DNA from: Prorocentrum cordatum
Lineage: Eukaryota > Sar > Dinophyceae > Prorocentrales > Prorocentraceae
Reading direction: 5' to 3'
DNA length: 64,000 bases
NCBI GenBank assembly: GCA_963575745.1
Contig: CAUYUJ010015948.1
Span: 169,361 to 233,360, forward strand
Of this stretch, positions 30,441-42,156 are shown piece by piece. The notes under the pieces are model-generated. The model was not told the origin of the DNA. It did not search any database and saw only the letters and a list, made by a program, of their open reading frames with translations. The position numbers and the translations under genes were made by a program. Position 1 is the stretch's first letter. Each line of letters begins with the position of its first letter.

Positions 30441-31040
30441 CAAAAACCAAAGGGAGGCCCTCCCCCTTTGTCGGGAGCGGCCAAGAGGGGGGTGTCCAAG
30501 AGGGGGGGGTGCAATTCATGACCGGCGGCATGTGCGCGGCCCAGCGGGGGGGCCAGGGACGTAATGAAATGACCATGAAATATGGGGAAATATCATGGCC
30601 CCCGCCACGACATCCCCCCCCCAAAGTCATCACCCCCATCTTTGCCGCCCCCGACTTAGGAAAGGGGGGCCTGTGCTTATACCTCGGGCCACGACGAGGA
30701 AGGCGGGGGGAGCCTCCAAGCTCCCCCCCCCCTCCTAGCCAGGGGCACCCCAGCCACAAAATCCAAACCAGAGGAAGGGGGGGTAGCTTCGGAAGTCCCC
30801 CCCCCCCTCTTTGAAAGGGGAGACCAGGCTGACTCCGGGCCCCGAAAAAGGGGGGGGAAAGGGGGGGGTAGCTTCCAAGCTCCCCCCCTTAAGCTGAGCT
30901 TTTTAAAACCTACGGGTGGGTTTTTAAGCTATGCTTTTAACAAGAGGGTGGGGGTTTTAGCTAGGCTTTGTTTGACAAGGCTTTAAAGCTAGGCTTTTAA
31001 CAAGAGGGTGGGGGGGGCGGGGAGATTCGGAAGTCCCCTG
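30441..31040. repeat. C-run and AAGCTAGGCTTTT repeats
   Basis: C-run units (agcttccaagctccccccc) at 30705-30900 are followed by about three ~50-bp units, TTTAAGCTATGCTTTTAACAAGAGGGTGGG (30900-31015). No gene is recognised. Confidence 0.55.
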
Positions 31041-31103
31041 GGGCTCCCCTTTTCGTGAGAAGTGTGCCACGAGCGCGGTCTTTCCCCCTCCTCCTGTTTT
31101 TCC

Positions 31104-31960
31104 TCACCCCTCCGCCGCCTTCTCCTTTGTGTACGGCAGGCACAAGACCGACCAGAACGTGTGAGTGAGGTCGTACAGCGGCGTCATGTCTGGGGTGCCG
31201 GGGTTGTCCCAGTCCTGCAGCACGAAGGCACCGCACGGGGCCAGAGTCCTCCCGAGCTGCCTGGAGGTGGCAATGATGTCCCTTTCGCTGCCGATGTGAT
31301 GGAACACCTCCTCCGAGAACGCGAAGTCGAACGCGCTGGTCAGGCGCCCTGTAGATATCTTGCTCTTGAGGGAGCGGGGGTAGGGCTTGTCCAGCTGCAC
31401 GAACTGGAAGAACTCCTTGTTCTTGTCCGCGCGCACGTCCTGCACGTCGATGCCCACGTTGTTCCTGCCGACGCCGCACTTCCCATACTCCCGGAGAGAA
31501 ATCTCGAGACCGGCTCATCTGTTGCGCTGTCGCGCCCACGATCTTCAAAGGATGGGTGCGACTCAACCCGCTCTGGCAAGGAGGAATTTGTTAATTTAAT
31601 CCTCTTGCAAGATGCAAACGGACCCCCAGGGAAAAGGATCCTGGACTCCGGAGCCTCCCCGAAAGGATTCGATCTCTCTCCTGAGTCGCCCAGGGAGACA
31701 GAAAATGATGGAAAACCTCAGAACTGGCTTCCCCTCAAGACCCGCGTTCATCATGTCGAATGATTGTTCCAAGGAGGTTGCTTGGGGGGCAGGGGGTCCG
31801 TGTTCAGATTTCCCTCCGGGACATACGCCGCCAGCGAGTCGCCAAAGCCGCAGCCATAGTCCAGCACCCGCTCAGGGAAGCTCACCCCCCAGTCCCTGAG
31901 CTGAGACCTCAGCACACTGCAGTCGGCTTCGGGATCCTCCCGGGAAAGGTTCTGCACAGC
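31104..31960 (-). CDS. Class I SAM-dependent methyltransferase, two exons, partial
   Basis: Two minus-strand blocks read as consecutive parts of one Rossmann-fold methyltransferase. Exon 1, about 31960-31820, ends with motif I, VLDYGCGFGDSLAAY. Exon 2, about 31514-31104 (preceding in-frame TGA at 31517), starts near REYGKCG and holds VGIDVQD (ribose-binding acidic strand 2), TSAFDFAFSEEVFHHIG (motif II region) and APCGAFVLQDWDNPG (motif III region), then YDLTHTFW. The block ends at GGGG|TGAGG, where a GTGAGG splice donor is plausible, so further exons may lie beyond. The intron (about 300 bp) has no certain boundaries; GTATGT overlaps the end of exon 1. No stops or shifts occur inside the blocks. 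The family is clear, the substrate is not. It looks like a host gene, isolated among repeats. Confidence 0.62.
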
Positions 31961-32267
31961 CTTTTGGGAACCGTCCGAACAAGGTCCGGGTAGATGTGGT
32001 CGGAGGCTCGCGCTGTTTCGCCAATGCGTCGCCGATGCGTCGGCGATGCATCGGAGACGTCGGCGATGCATCGACGCCATCGCCTTGGTGAGCATCGGGC
32101 TCCACATCGAGCCGCATCGTCGACGCATCGGCGCTACGGTGCAATCTTCCGAGCCCACTTGGGAGGCCCAGGACCTTGGAGCCCAGACCTCTCACGACAC
32201 GACTTCTTGCGGCCACAGGCCTCGGGAGCTCCCGCTCTTCCTCCATTCCTTCTCCTTATAGAAAACT
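31961..32267. other. GATGCGTCGGC-rich spacer
   Basis: Short repeats of GCGTCGGCGATGCATCG lie at about 32020-32130. No gene assigned; an upstream exon of the methyltransferase could be here. Confidence 0.35.
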
Positions 32268-33115
32268 CCTCCCTGTCGCACCCCGAGGCCAGTTTTTAGG
32301 GCGGGCCGGGAGTTTCGCCTGAGACTTCATCACCATGTATGACTCTGAGGCTTAAAAAATTGCAGCAGTTTCGCAGATGGAGGGCAGATGGTCTTCAAAA
32401 TGTGGATCTCGCCTAAGCGCCGCGCACATTCGTTTTAAACATGTGCAACAGTTTCACGGCTTGAGGGCGGGTGGTTTTCAAAATGTGGCTCTCGCCTTAG
32501 CGCCGCGCACATTGTTTTTTGTTTTTTACATGCAAGAGCTTTACGGATCGAGGGCGGGTGTTAAACAAAATATGGTTCTCGCTTTAGCGCCGCGCACATT
32601 CGTTTATGTGCAAGAGCTTCACGCAATGAGGGCGGTTCATTTTCAAAATGTGGCTCTCGCCTAGCGTCGCGCACATTCGTTTGCAAAATTCCCAAGAGTT
32701 TCACGGAGTCCCATGATCAACTTATCAGAAATGGTGTTCTGGACGGATCCAAGATTATGCGGGTGCAACAATTATGTTGATTCGCGGTGTTGCAGTCCGA
32801 AAAATGGCGCTCTGGAGCGATTCCGGATCGTCAAGACGCAGCAGTCAGGTTGACACGCGGAGTTGACATCCCGAGAACAATGCTTGGCATGCTTCAGGAT
32901 CTTCACGCGGTTGTCTTCCAACTAGGCAGTTCCCTCAATGGAAATGAACCGTTGTGGGGGCCTATGAAGAGGGAGCATGGAGGGAGGGTTAATTCCAACA
33001 TTGTTGATGACTCTGGGTTTTACACTGGTCCTCCTCCTCCTCGTCCACCTCCTCCGCCTCCTGATCCTCCGCCTCCTCCTCCGCCTCCTCCTCCTCCTCT
33101 TCCTCCTCCCCAGGA
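32268..33115 (+). repeat. Three-copy dispersed element, copy B (plus orientation)
   Basis: Best-preserved copy. Head cctccctgtcgcaccccgagg, then gagtttcgcctgagacttca as in copy A; four ~80-bp units with CTCGCCTTAGCGCCGCGCAC (about 32408, 32491, 32578, 32655); then gtgcaacaattatgttga, cccgagaacaatg, cggttgtcttccaa, gaagagggagcatggaggga, ttgttgatgactctggg; and a (CCT)n end at 33027-33110. Relative to A it carries one more ~80-bp unit and short insertions. In one frame the units read QFHGLRAGGFQNVALALAPR-like. Confidence 0.78.
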
Positions 33116-33730
33116 CATGTTTTCCATCACAGTCTGACCTCTGCTGGTCCAGCTGAACGGGGGTCCGCTGGCCAGGAGCTGGTAGCCCGGGCGCTGGGGC
33201 TCTACTCTCTTGCTCGGCGCTTCGGCATTTGGCGAAAAGGGGGGGAGGGGGGGGGGGGTCTGGCTCCAGACCTCCGCTTAATGCAACTGTTTGCAGTAGT
33301 GCGTCCTATGGGGGAGACCCCACCTGCTTGAAATAGGCGCCAACAACCGCCAAGATCTACTACATAGGGGGGGGGGGGAGGGGGTACGATGGCCCGCGCA
33401 GATCGGCTCCGAAGATGTTTGCGGCGCCCCGGAACCCCTGAGCCCTTTCTTGCGCCCAGCTCTCGTTTTCAACCAGACTTCCGCTCTCAGAGCGTCCGGG
33501 AACGCTCTGGGATTGATCCTTGTCCTGGCCCCGTCCGAAGATGTCCCCCTGTCTGCCTCCTCTTTCCAGCCCCGGGCGGGGTGCGGAAACGGCCTCTGGG
33601 CTCCAGAAATACTTTGCTGCATCTTCGGGGGCCCATTCTGTCGCATCGCGACGCTGTGCGCCTCGATTCCGCGTCGAATCCATGCAGCGCGTCATATGCA
33701 TGTCGAATCCGCGTCGAACCAGCTCGGGCG
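33116..33730. other. Stretch without recognised gene
   Basis: G-run rich pieces (33240-33262, 33367-33380) and overlapping short frames, none with a motif. Confidence 0.35.
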
Positions 33731-33825
33731 GGTGTTGAGGGGGGTGACCAAATTGGGGGGTGCAGAACATGGCCTTTAAGGGACCCTTTCGGTCCAACCC
33801 CAATTTAGGTCACCCCCCATTGCCA
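33731..33825. repeat. Small inverted repeat
   Basis: GGGGTGACCAAATTGGGG at about 33738 faces CCCCAATTTAGGTCACCCCCC at about 33800-33822, arms near 20 bp, spacer about 45 bp. Confidence 0.55.
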
Positions 33826-34431
33826 CCCCCCCGATCCGCGTCGGATGCAAAACTCGACGGCCATTTACGGGACATATGAACCAAGTATGCAGCACCAGAA
33901 ACGGCGAGAAAGCATCTGGCGCAATTTTTTGAGGCCACCCACCCAGAAATCCATGCCAAAAGATACCAACAGGACTTTCGCACCTGTCCAGTGGTGCGTT
34001 CTCGCCAGGATATCGAAGCGGATCCGGCTGTGGCGACGAGAAGCCTCCAAAAGGCAGCAAGTGCGCGGAGAGCGTACAGCAGCAGCCTCGAGCGTCGAAA
34101 CTCGAGTTCCCTCGAACGTCCAGAGAAGGTCTGGCTCCCGAGCGGGCTTTTTCGGCGGCCTTGTCCGACTGGGTCTTCATCGGGGCTGCGGACGGCGCGA
34201 CGGCGAAGGCGTGCACCACCTCCAATGCAGTGAGGCAGCCTCTGAATTAACCCTCAGGAGGGGAGGAGGAGAGGAGGGAGGAGCAGAAGGATTAGGACGA
34301 GAAGGAGAAGGTGGAGGAAAGAGGAGGAGGAGGAGGACGACGAGGAGAAAGGCGTGAGGAGAAGGGGGAAAGAACTGTAGAAACTGTGCAAATGCGACGA
34401 CCGAAGTCTCTCGGATAATGAGCGATGAGGA
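33826..34431. other. Stretch with weak minus-strand coding candidate
   Basis: A minus frame from about 34225 starts with a natural-looking peptide (EVVHAFAVAPSAAPMKTQSD, then KAAEKARSGARP) before running into the CAGCCGTGGCGACG-type repeat at about 34027. It could be an exon; not recognised. Confidence 0.25.
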
Positions 34432-34475
34432 GGAGGAGGAGGAGGAGGAGGAGGAGGAGGAGGAGGAGGAGTGTC
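34432..34475 (+). repeat. (GGA)n microsatellite
   Basis: About 14 GGA triplets. Confidence 0.85.
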
Positions 34476-35995
34476 ACTTACCAAACTGCCAGGTCTGTGA
34501 GCGGGCCGCCATTGAACAGTTCCTCGGGTGAGTCATGGCTACGCCGAGGAATTGCCAATATGGGACGCCTATTGCTTAGGGCGAACCCCAATTCGCAGCT
34601 CGCAGCCAGCAGGACGAGAGAGGGTGGAGAAGGAGGAGGAGAAGGAGGAGAAGGAGGAGTGATGATCACCATGCCCGGGCTGGGAACAGATCCCTCAGGG
34701 CAGCGGGTGCCGAGCGTGGCAGCTCTACATTGGGCAACCCACGGTTCCCATCTCTCAGCCGACTATGCGCAGCCATGTTTCTTCCTCGCATGCCTCCCCA
34801 CATCCCCTTTACACTTGGCGGCCTTGCGACGTCAGACATGGTACATGCCGCAAGTACAGAAGCAACTCAAAAGAACGGCGAGAATGAGATCGCAGACTGC
34901 ACATATGTCTCTCGCAGTGTGACCGTATCGTTGTTTCGTCTTTACTCCCCCAGCACATCACAAGGGAATGCTGGAGTTCTGCCAGAGCGGGGGCCATCTC
35001 TGAACGAATTCCCCCATGAGTGTTCCTCTCGCAGGTTGCTTCTACCAGCCATCGTTCCAAGCGTTCAGATGCACTTTGCTCCTTTACTCAGCCAGCGTCC
35101 GCCGCCGCCGAGCTACACACCACGACTTCAAAGCAGATGGGACAAACTTGTTTGCTGGCAGAGCGGCCAGTACATTGGCGAATCCAATGGAGTCCTTGAA
35201 CACATTCGTTCTCAAACTTCAGACATCATTCTAATTACCCATGCTGTTGCCGAGGATCCAGATGGTGGTAAAGGCCAGACATGCGCGGACCGGGGCACGC
35301 GACACGTTTCTCAGGCAAAGGGGTTGATCAACAAGCACGTCATTTGCAGAGCAGGGGCATCAGCCACGGGCACTCGACTATCTCGAAAGGGGTGGGCGTT
35401 GCTTCCGATAGGCCTCAGTGTTCTTCAGGAGTTGGGACGGTGACATCAGATGCTGTGGATAATTCGCAAGGGCAAGCAGCAGCGGGAGAATGACTGAACA
35501 ATAGCATTGATGCTGCTGCAAGCCCCAGCGTTCAAACAGCCAAGTTATCTTCAGATTAGGGCCGAGGCAAGCAAAACCATGAATCAAGTCCTCAGCCTCG
35601 TTATTCGCTTGTCTTCCAATGGGGTGGACCACTTGAATGTCTTGACGGCATGCTTAGCAAGATCAGCCATACACCAGAAGCGAAGGTTTCGAGACTGCGT
35701 TGTTCAAGGCAAGACGCTGACAATCTAAACGTGCGGTATGCGATCCAAGCATCCTGCACGTGATCCTCTCAGAAAGCAAGCCGTCCAGAAGAAAACATGA
35801 TATGCCATCGTTCGTGCGTCATTTGGCCTTGTTTCACCACCCTGTACTAATCTAGACCGCAATATAATCAACGCCACCTGCTTCATGACATATGTCGTAA
35901 GTTCACGTGTGCTTTCACGTGCACGTATTGCACTATGCTGTTCGGGACGGGGGGTGGTTGATATGAGTGGAGGAGAAGGCGGTCTGCGCTGATTC
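34476..35995. other. Unique-looking stretch without recognised gene
   Basis: This is the longest interval of balanced composition without obvious repeats. The longest plus frame is 34730-35443 (237 codons). It has no low-complexity bias, but also no motif, membrane segment or family I recognise, and no clear splice sites. If the window holds an unrecognised host gene, this is a good place for it. Confidence 0.3.
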
Positions 35996-37060
35996 CGTCC
36001 GCAACTGCATGCACGCTCGCATCACTCGGGTCTCAGTTCAAAGCAAAGACTCACGGTAAGGGCACCCAACGAGGAGGGGCCTGTTGGAACGGGGAGGTGG
36101 CGGAAGAGAATGAGGAGGATTTACGGTGCACGCTCGCACCACGCTGGCCACAGCTTCAGATAAAGACCCTCGATGATGGCAGCCAAAGAGGAAGTGCTTG
36201 AGGGTACCTATGCCCAAGGCGGTGTGGGATGGTGGAGGATCTGCGCTGGTTTCGTTCGCGTGCTGATGCACGCTTGCATCACCCGGACCGACGTTTCAAG
36301 CACAGATCCTTGGTGACGACATCCAAGGAGGAGGAGGAAGAGGAGAAAGAGGAGGAGCTTGATGGGACGATGGTGGGGGCGGAAGAGGAACTGCGCCCAT
36401 GTCGTTCGCATGCTGATGTGCGTTCGCATCATTCGGCCCGCAATTTCAAGCAAGGACCCTCGATGAGGGCATAGATGGGCCAAGGAGGTGGAGCTGATGG
36501 AGGATGAGTGGTGGGGAGAAGGATCTGTGCTGGTTTCGTCCGTGTGCTGATGCGCGCTCGCATCACCCATGCCGCAGGTTCAAGCAAATACCCTGGGTGA
36601 GGGGATCCAAAGAGAAAAGGCTTCATAGAACGGGAGAGTGGCTCCTGGGTGGTGTTGGATGGTAGTGGGGGATCTGCGCTGAGCTCGCTCGCGTAATGAT
36701 GCCTGCTCGCATCACCTTGGCCGAAGTTGCAAGCAACGACCCTCTATGAGGGCATCTCAGGAGGGGAAAATTGATGGAAATGTGATGGTGAGAGGAAGAG
36801 GAGCTGCGCCAAGATCGTTAGCATGCTGGTGCGAGTTCGCGTCACTCGGGTCGCAGCTTCAAGCAAGGACCCTCGGTGAGGGCATATCAAGGCGTCCGAG
36901 GAGGTGAAGCTGAAATGGAGTATGATAGCACAAGTAATGGGGACAATTATGGGCGAATTGTCCTTCGCCCAACTAGTTCCCATGTAGATGCATTCTCGAA
37001 TCACCCAGTCGCAATTTCAATCAAAGACCCTCGTAGGTTGCGTTGGAGGGAACTTGTTTG
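35996..37060. repeat. ~140-bp satellite, about eight units
   Basis: Each unit carries GATGCRCGCTCGCATCACYCGG, then TTCAAGCAAAGACCCTCGRTGAGGGCATCCAA, then GATCTGCGCTGRTTTCGTYCG. Units are near 36010, 36128, 36268, 36418, 36548, 36698, 36830 and 36990. One unit carries a GGAGGAGGAGGAAGAGG insertion (about 36330). There is no continuous ORF. Confidence 0.75.
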
Positions 37061-37905
37061 TGTATAACCTAGCGGGCCCGACATTTTCTCGCAGTCCGAA
37101 GTTCATTGTTACTCGCTGCAACTATAAACCAGAGTCAGGGCATCCTAGCGTAGGCCCTGTGCACTGTAAGTCCTCGGTGATGGCCACACCTGTGTGTTGG
37201 TAGGGCCACGGAAAGCAGGATTGAGATTGCATCTTGGAAGTCGACGGGGCATCCTTGACGCGCTGAATTGCTCTCTTCCCTGGCGGGCTTCTCTTCCTGA
37301 CCAGTGCGATCCGCCCTTCTGTTTCCCATCGTGCACGCACTGGTGCCATAACTCCGAGGTTGATGGAGCGGTGCGTTCCAGTCCAACGCGAAGGGAGGAG
37401 GCAGGGAGGCAGAGGATGAGGCTCCGACCGGTGGTGCCAGCAGCCTGGCAGAGCACCAAAGGAGGCGCCAAAATTCTGCGAGATGGCATTCGAACGGCAC
37501 CGTTGCAGCGCGGTGCCATCCCGGCAAGTGCCAAAGAGGCAACTACGCGTAGAACCTGGCATTGCATCAAACAACAGCCGCACATCCTCCCCACATGGCC
37601 AACTTCAGTACACCTTCTAGGGTAGGCGTCTGCTGGACGTCAGGGGTGCTAGTCCTGCCCAGCACATGACGTCGCACTGTCATCGTTACCCGCTGCTTGT
37701 CGTAACAAGCATTCTTGATCATTTCCGTTGTGCGCGGGTGTCGGAGCTTGGGGGATGTGAACGGAGGTAACCCCAACCGGGAAATCGGTTTCGGTTTCGG
37801 TTCGTGTCGCGTGTGCGTGCGAGGCGAACCTGCGCGAGATCCTTCACTGGTAAAGGCCACATGGAGCACAAAGGGACGCCCGCCCCCCTGGCCGGGCGGG
37901 CATCC
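37061..37905. other. Stretch without recognised gene
   Basis: Balanced composition; overlapping frames up to about 150 codons on both strands (for example plus 37194-37625, minus 37122-37583) with no recognised motif. Confidence 0.3.
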
Positions 37906-38222
37906 CGATGGTTAACCCGAAGGTTGTCCCGAGGGTTGTTCCGAGGGTTGTCCCGATAGTTGTCCCGATGGTTGTCCCGATGGTTGTCCCGATGGTTGTC
38001 CCGATGGTTGTCCCGATGGTTGTCCCGATGGTTGTCCCGATGGTTGTCCCGATGGTTGCCCGAATGGTTGTCCCGATGGTTGTCCCGAAGGTTGTCCCGA
38101 TGGTTGTCCCGATGGTTGTGCCGACGGTTGTCCCAATGGTTGTCCCGACGGTTGTCCCGGTGGTTGTCCCGATGATTGTCCCGATGGTTGTCCCGATGGT
38201 TGTTCCGATGGTTGTCCTGATG
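37906..38222 (+). repeat. 12-bp minisatellite GTTGTCCCGATG, about 26 units
   Basis: Nearly perfect 12-bp units. All six frames are open and give period-four chains (for example SGQP, RDNH, SRWL, VPMV). Variants are mostly single substitutions (gatg to gacg or gaag). Confidence 0.92.
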
Positions 38223-38789
38223 GATCATAGAAAGACAGATAGATAATATTAAATATATACATAGGTATATAAATTGACTGGTTTATAGGAGGGTTTATTC
38301 ATGCATTGCTAGATTGGTATATTGATATATGGATGCAGTGGTCGATACATAGGTACACGTATAGATATATATATATGTATGTGTAATACCCTGGTATATC
38401 GCATGTTCATATATTGATAGCTTGAGAGATGGATGGGTATATGGACATATCTGTATGACACATTAATTGATTCATGTATTGGTAGTTTGGTATACTCGTA
38501 GATCAAGGGATCCGTATATATACATATATATATGTGTATACGGATCTATGTGTATAAAAGATAACTGAGCATTTATAGATAATGATGCGTATACACAAAA
38601 CATAACTATAGCGTTATATATGAAGATACAGAGATCGATGGGTAGAACGGTAGTTCGATACACAAGTAACTATCTAGACAGGTCGATAAGTAGATAGACG
38701 AGGCCATCATGACCAATATGACTACCACCACCACCATTACTACCACCATTAGTTGTATATATAGATGTAGATAGACAGATCGATCTATA

Positions 38790-38848
<59 letters not shown>

Positions 38849-38870
38849 GTATTCCTCTTCCTATACTTTT
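38223..38870. repeat. AT-rich island with GATA/TA repeats
   Basis: tatatata and gatagata words throughout; a (TA)n run at about 38798-38842. It is bounded sharply by the 12-bp array on one side and GC-rich DNA on the other. No gene. Confidence 0.7.
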
Positions 38871-39780
38871 ATAAGCCCGGGCGGGGGGAAAACCCGTTCC
38901 CCCCCCCAAAACCGGCCTCCCGGGACCTGGGGCTTTGGGGCCCTCCGGACGGGCCTCGAAGCGGCCACCGGGCCTCGCAAGGCGTTTTGCCAAGCCTTCC
39001 CAGCACACTTTAGGGCGATCCGGGGGGTCATCGGAGACGTCCCAGAGACCCCCAAGACAGCACAAGAGCGCTCCAAGAGTGACCGACGTGACCTCAAGAT
39101 GGCCCAAGAGGCCTCCAGGACGGCCCCAAAGAGGCCTTCAAGAGCACTCCCAAGAGGCAAAAATCATGAATTTTCTATAGGTTTTTGGTGAATTTTGGGG
39201 TTATCCTCTTTTCGGCTTCCCGACGCTCCAAGACGGCGGTCTTCTGGGCGTCCGAAGCCGCCTGGGAGGCTCCCAAATCGCCCCACAACCATCCGAAAGG
39301 GCTTCCAGGCAGTCCAAGAGAGCCCCAAAACGGCACAACACGGGTCCAATCTGGCCCTCAGAGAGCCCCATGGCGGCCCAAGATGGCCCAAAGACACCTT
39401 CCGACGAATTCCAAATCGTGATTCGGTCGTTCAGGGAGACGGCGATTGGAGGCAGGGTGGCCCGAGGAAGCCCCCGAAGGCCCCCAGAATACGCCCAGGA
39501 GGCCTCCAGAAGGCCTTAAGAAAGCCCGAAACAACTTTGGTGAGGCCCCTAGAGGCTCTCCAAGGAGGAGCCTCCGCAAAAAAGAGCTGAGGAGGATGGG
39601 GAGAATGCGCAGGGTATGGCGAACACCAGGAACAATAAGGATGGAGGAAGGATAACGAATAACACCATTATAGCGGCGATGCCGGAAAAGGCAACCAGGA
39701 GTTATCGCTAAAGTGTCGGCTTGACCTTCCTTCCATTCCGCCTGCATGCCAAACTTCAAGGACCAAGGTGCATGGCGCGA
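38871..39780. repeat. Degenerate AAGAGGCCNCCAAGACGGCCC repeats
   Basis: Words such as AAGACGGCCCAAGAG, CAAGATGGCCCAAAG and GAGGCCTCCA(G/A)GA recur irregularly to about 39560; similar sequence is at 44180-44410. Overlapping frames are Pro/Arg/Lys-rich. The remainder to 39780 is featureless. Confidence 0.45.
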
Positions 39781-39796
39781 AGCGCCACTACAGTCT

Positions 39797-39829
<33 letters not shown>

Positions 39830-39935
39830 GTAGGTATATCTATAGGTGTGCATATATATGTATGTATATATGGATAGATATATAGATAGATATATATAGA
39901 TATGTGTATATATAGTTAGATATATAGCACCCCGC
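39781..39935. repeat. (TA)n and GATA-like repeats
   Basis: tatatatata at 39797-39826, then ATAGATATATAGATAGA. Confidence 0.8.
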
Positions 39936-40395
39936 AATTGCGGATAAGAGTGAGGGGGCGGGCGCGGGCGACGCGGGCGTTGTCAAGCCGGCGGACCTCG
40001 TGGCCCCCACCTTCCTTGTCGATGGCGCTCTCCTTTTCCCCTCCTCCTCCTCCTCCTCCGCCTCCTCCTCCTCCTCCTCCTCTTACTCGTCCTCGTCCTC
40101 GTCCTCATCGTCATCGTCGTCCTCCTCCTCCACCTCGTCCTCCTCCTCCTCCTCCGCTTCTTCCTCGTCCTCCCTCTCCCCCCCTCGTCCTTCCATCATC
40201 GTCCTCCCATTGTCGTCATGTTCCTCCTCGTCGTCCTCCTCCTCTTCCCCCCCTCCCGATCCTCCCCCCTCCTCCTTTTTGTCGTCGTCGTCGACGTCGT
40301 CGTCGTCGTCGTCGTCGTCGTCCCGTTCCTCCCCCTCCTCCTTCTCCTCCGCCTCTTCCTCCTCCTCCTCCTCCTCCTCCTCGTCCTCCTGCAAA
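39936..40395 (+). repeat. (CCT)n and (TCG)n block
   Basis: CTCCTC runs (40037-40080, 40140-40165, 40355-40390) with an intervening (GTC)n run at 40280-40322. Confidence 0.8.
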
Positions 40396-40756
40396 AGCAG
40401 CCCGCCGCAGGCGCCGAAAAAATTGGTTTGTACACTGAACGTGGTTTGGGTCGCTGGTGGGCCGCGGGTTCTCCACCAGAGACGAATGCAAAAGATGCCC
40501 GCCGCAGGCGCCGAAAAATTGGTTTGTACCCTGAACGTGGTCGCGGGTGGGCTGCGGTCTCTCCACCTAGAACGAATGCAAAAGATGCCCGCCGCAGGCG
40601 CCGAAAAATGTGGTTTGTACCCTGAACGTGGTTTGGGTCGCGGGTTGGTCGCGAGTTGGTCGCAGGGTGGGTCGCGGGCTCTCCACCTGGAAGGAATACA
40701 AAAAAAGCCCGCCGCAGGCGCCGAAAATGTTGGTTTGTACCTTGAACGTGGTTTGG
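40396..40756 (-). repeat. ~90-bp units with CCCGCCGCAGGCGCCGAAAA, four copies
   Basis: Each unit reads CCCGCCGCAGGCGCCGAAAA, then TTGGTTTGTACCCTGAACGT, GGTTTGGGTCGCGGGT, CTCCACCTGGAACGAATGCA. Copies start near 40398, 40498, 40588 and 40707. They lead into the 10-bp GGGTCGCGGGT array. A diverged inverted counterpart is at about 51575-51650. Confidence 0.75.
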
Positions 40757-41205
40757 GTCGCGGGTGGGTCGCGGGTGGGTCGCGGGGTGGGTCGCGGGTG
40801 GGTCGCGGGTGGGTCGCGGGTGGGTCGCGGGTGGGTCGCGGGGGTCGCGGGTGAGTCGCGGGGTGGGTCGCGGGTGGGTCGCGGGTGGGTCGCCGGTGGG
40901 TCGCGGGGTGGGTCGCGGGGTGGGTCGGGGTGGGTCGCGGGTGGGTCGCGGGGTGGGTCGCGGGTGGGTCGCGGGTGGGTCGCGCGGGGTGGGTCGCGGG
41001 TGGGTCGCGGGTGGGTCGCGGGTGGGTCGCGGGTGGGTCGCGGGGTGGGTCGCGGTGGGTCGCGGGGCGGGTGGCGGGTGGGACGACGACAACAAACAAC
41101 AACAACAACAAACAACAACAACAACAACACGAATCCGCACCGCGGAATCCCACTTCAGCCACGCACCCAGGGACAGTGAATGACCGTTCGGCCCCCTCAC
41201 TCTGA
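40757..41205 (-). repeat. GGGTCGCGGGT array, GTT-type block and conserved end (inverted partner of 51074-51600)
   Basis: About 30 GGGTGGGTCGCG-type units (40757-41080) are followed by ACGACGACAACAAACAACAA (41083-41130) and a unique end ...GAATGACCGTTCGGCCCCCTCACTCTGA (about 41178-41203). The reverse complement of the whole order is found at 51083-51560, including CAGAGTGAGGGGGCCGAACG. The large minus frame 40083-41813 crosses it and is repeat-driven. Confidence 0.78.
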
Positions 41206-41262
41206 TATAGATAGATAGATATATAGATATATCGATAGATATCTAGATAGATAGATAGATAT

Positions 41263-41299
<37 letters not shown>

Positions 41300-41440
41300 A
41301 AGATAGATAGATAGATACACATATATATATATATATAGATATATATATATATATATATAAAGATAGATAGATAGATGGGTGGATGGGTATGCTGAATAGA
41401 TAATACGATAGGTAGGTCGATAGATAGATGGGTAGATGTG
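41196..41440. repeat. (GATA)n microsatellite
   Basis: ATAGATAGATAG with (TA)n at about 41318-41360. Confidence 0.9.
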
Positions 41441-41941
41441 CGCGACACTCGGAAAATTGAAGAAACCACGAAAGAACCCAGACCCATCGCAAATCGACCG
41501 CCTCCCCCTCCCCCCCACCCTCCTTCTCACCCGTTGGTGGCCCTATCGGTATGTTCCGTGCTCGGGTACATCTACCCAGCCCCGGGTCCTGGCATGAGAC
41601 CCAGATCGCAGGTGTACCAGAGTACGGACTGTCCACGCGAGGGCCACAGAAGGACGCTTCAGGCTCATGAGGACATTGGCAGCAATATTCGCGTATCACA
41701 AACATGGAGCGGAAAACATGCTGGAAGAGAACGGCTCGCAGAGATAGGCCTTCGGCATTACAAATGTCGTCCTGAATACATGTAAGACCCACCGCGCGCC
41801 TTCTTCCACCCACGCTGCCAAGCGAGGTCAGGATACACAGGTACCGTTTTGAGATCCACTAGCGGTCCTTCGTGACGACCCTACCGACAATTGTGTTTTG
41901 TGTGCTGACACACTCCTTCGCAGAAATTTCACCATGGCGAC
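41441..41941. other. Stretch without recognised gene
   Basis: Balanced-composition DNA; no motif seen on either strand. Confidence 0.35.
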
Positions 41942-42156
41942 TCATACCAATTGTCGTCGTTGCCAAAGAATGGACAACCATTTGCATCCATACATCTTAA
42001 CGTAGTACTTTGTCGACAATAATCTCAAGTTGTGATGCACGGGAGCGGCACGTGCGCCACCATCCAGCAAGCGTAACGCCATGCATTGCCTTCCGGAAAG
42101 CACCAGGGGCTTCTCATCGGAGTCTCCAGTCTTCCCCTCCTCCTCGTAGGTAAGCC
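41942..42156 (-). CDS. Short candidate 3' exon, unknown
   Basis: Minus frame ending at TGA 41942. The last ~70 codons have natural protein texture: LTYEEEGKTGDSDEKPLVLS, CMALRLLDGGARAAPV, then LLSTKYYVKMYGCKWLSIL. Upstream the frame becomes Pro/Arg-rich, and CTGAG|GCTTACC near 42157 could be an acceptor. Not recognised. The plus-strand frame over the same DNA is less convincing. Confidence 0.28.

Noticed and set aside
34730-35443. 237-codon plus frame as a gene
   Set aside because: No motif, splice support or recognisable family; kept only as a description of the region.
37906-38222. CRISPR-like array
   Set aside because: Units are contiguous 12-mers without spacers; the same holds for the other arrays. 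The context is eukaryotic.
37719-38262. RDNH, SGQP and SRWL repeat proteins
   Set aside because: A 12-bp satellite leaves all six frames open; no flanking domain supports translation.
40083-41813. 576-codon minus frame
   Set aside because: Made of poly-Glu, TRDPPATHPRP-type and IYLSIYLS repeats from four consecutive tandem arrays.
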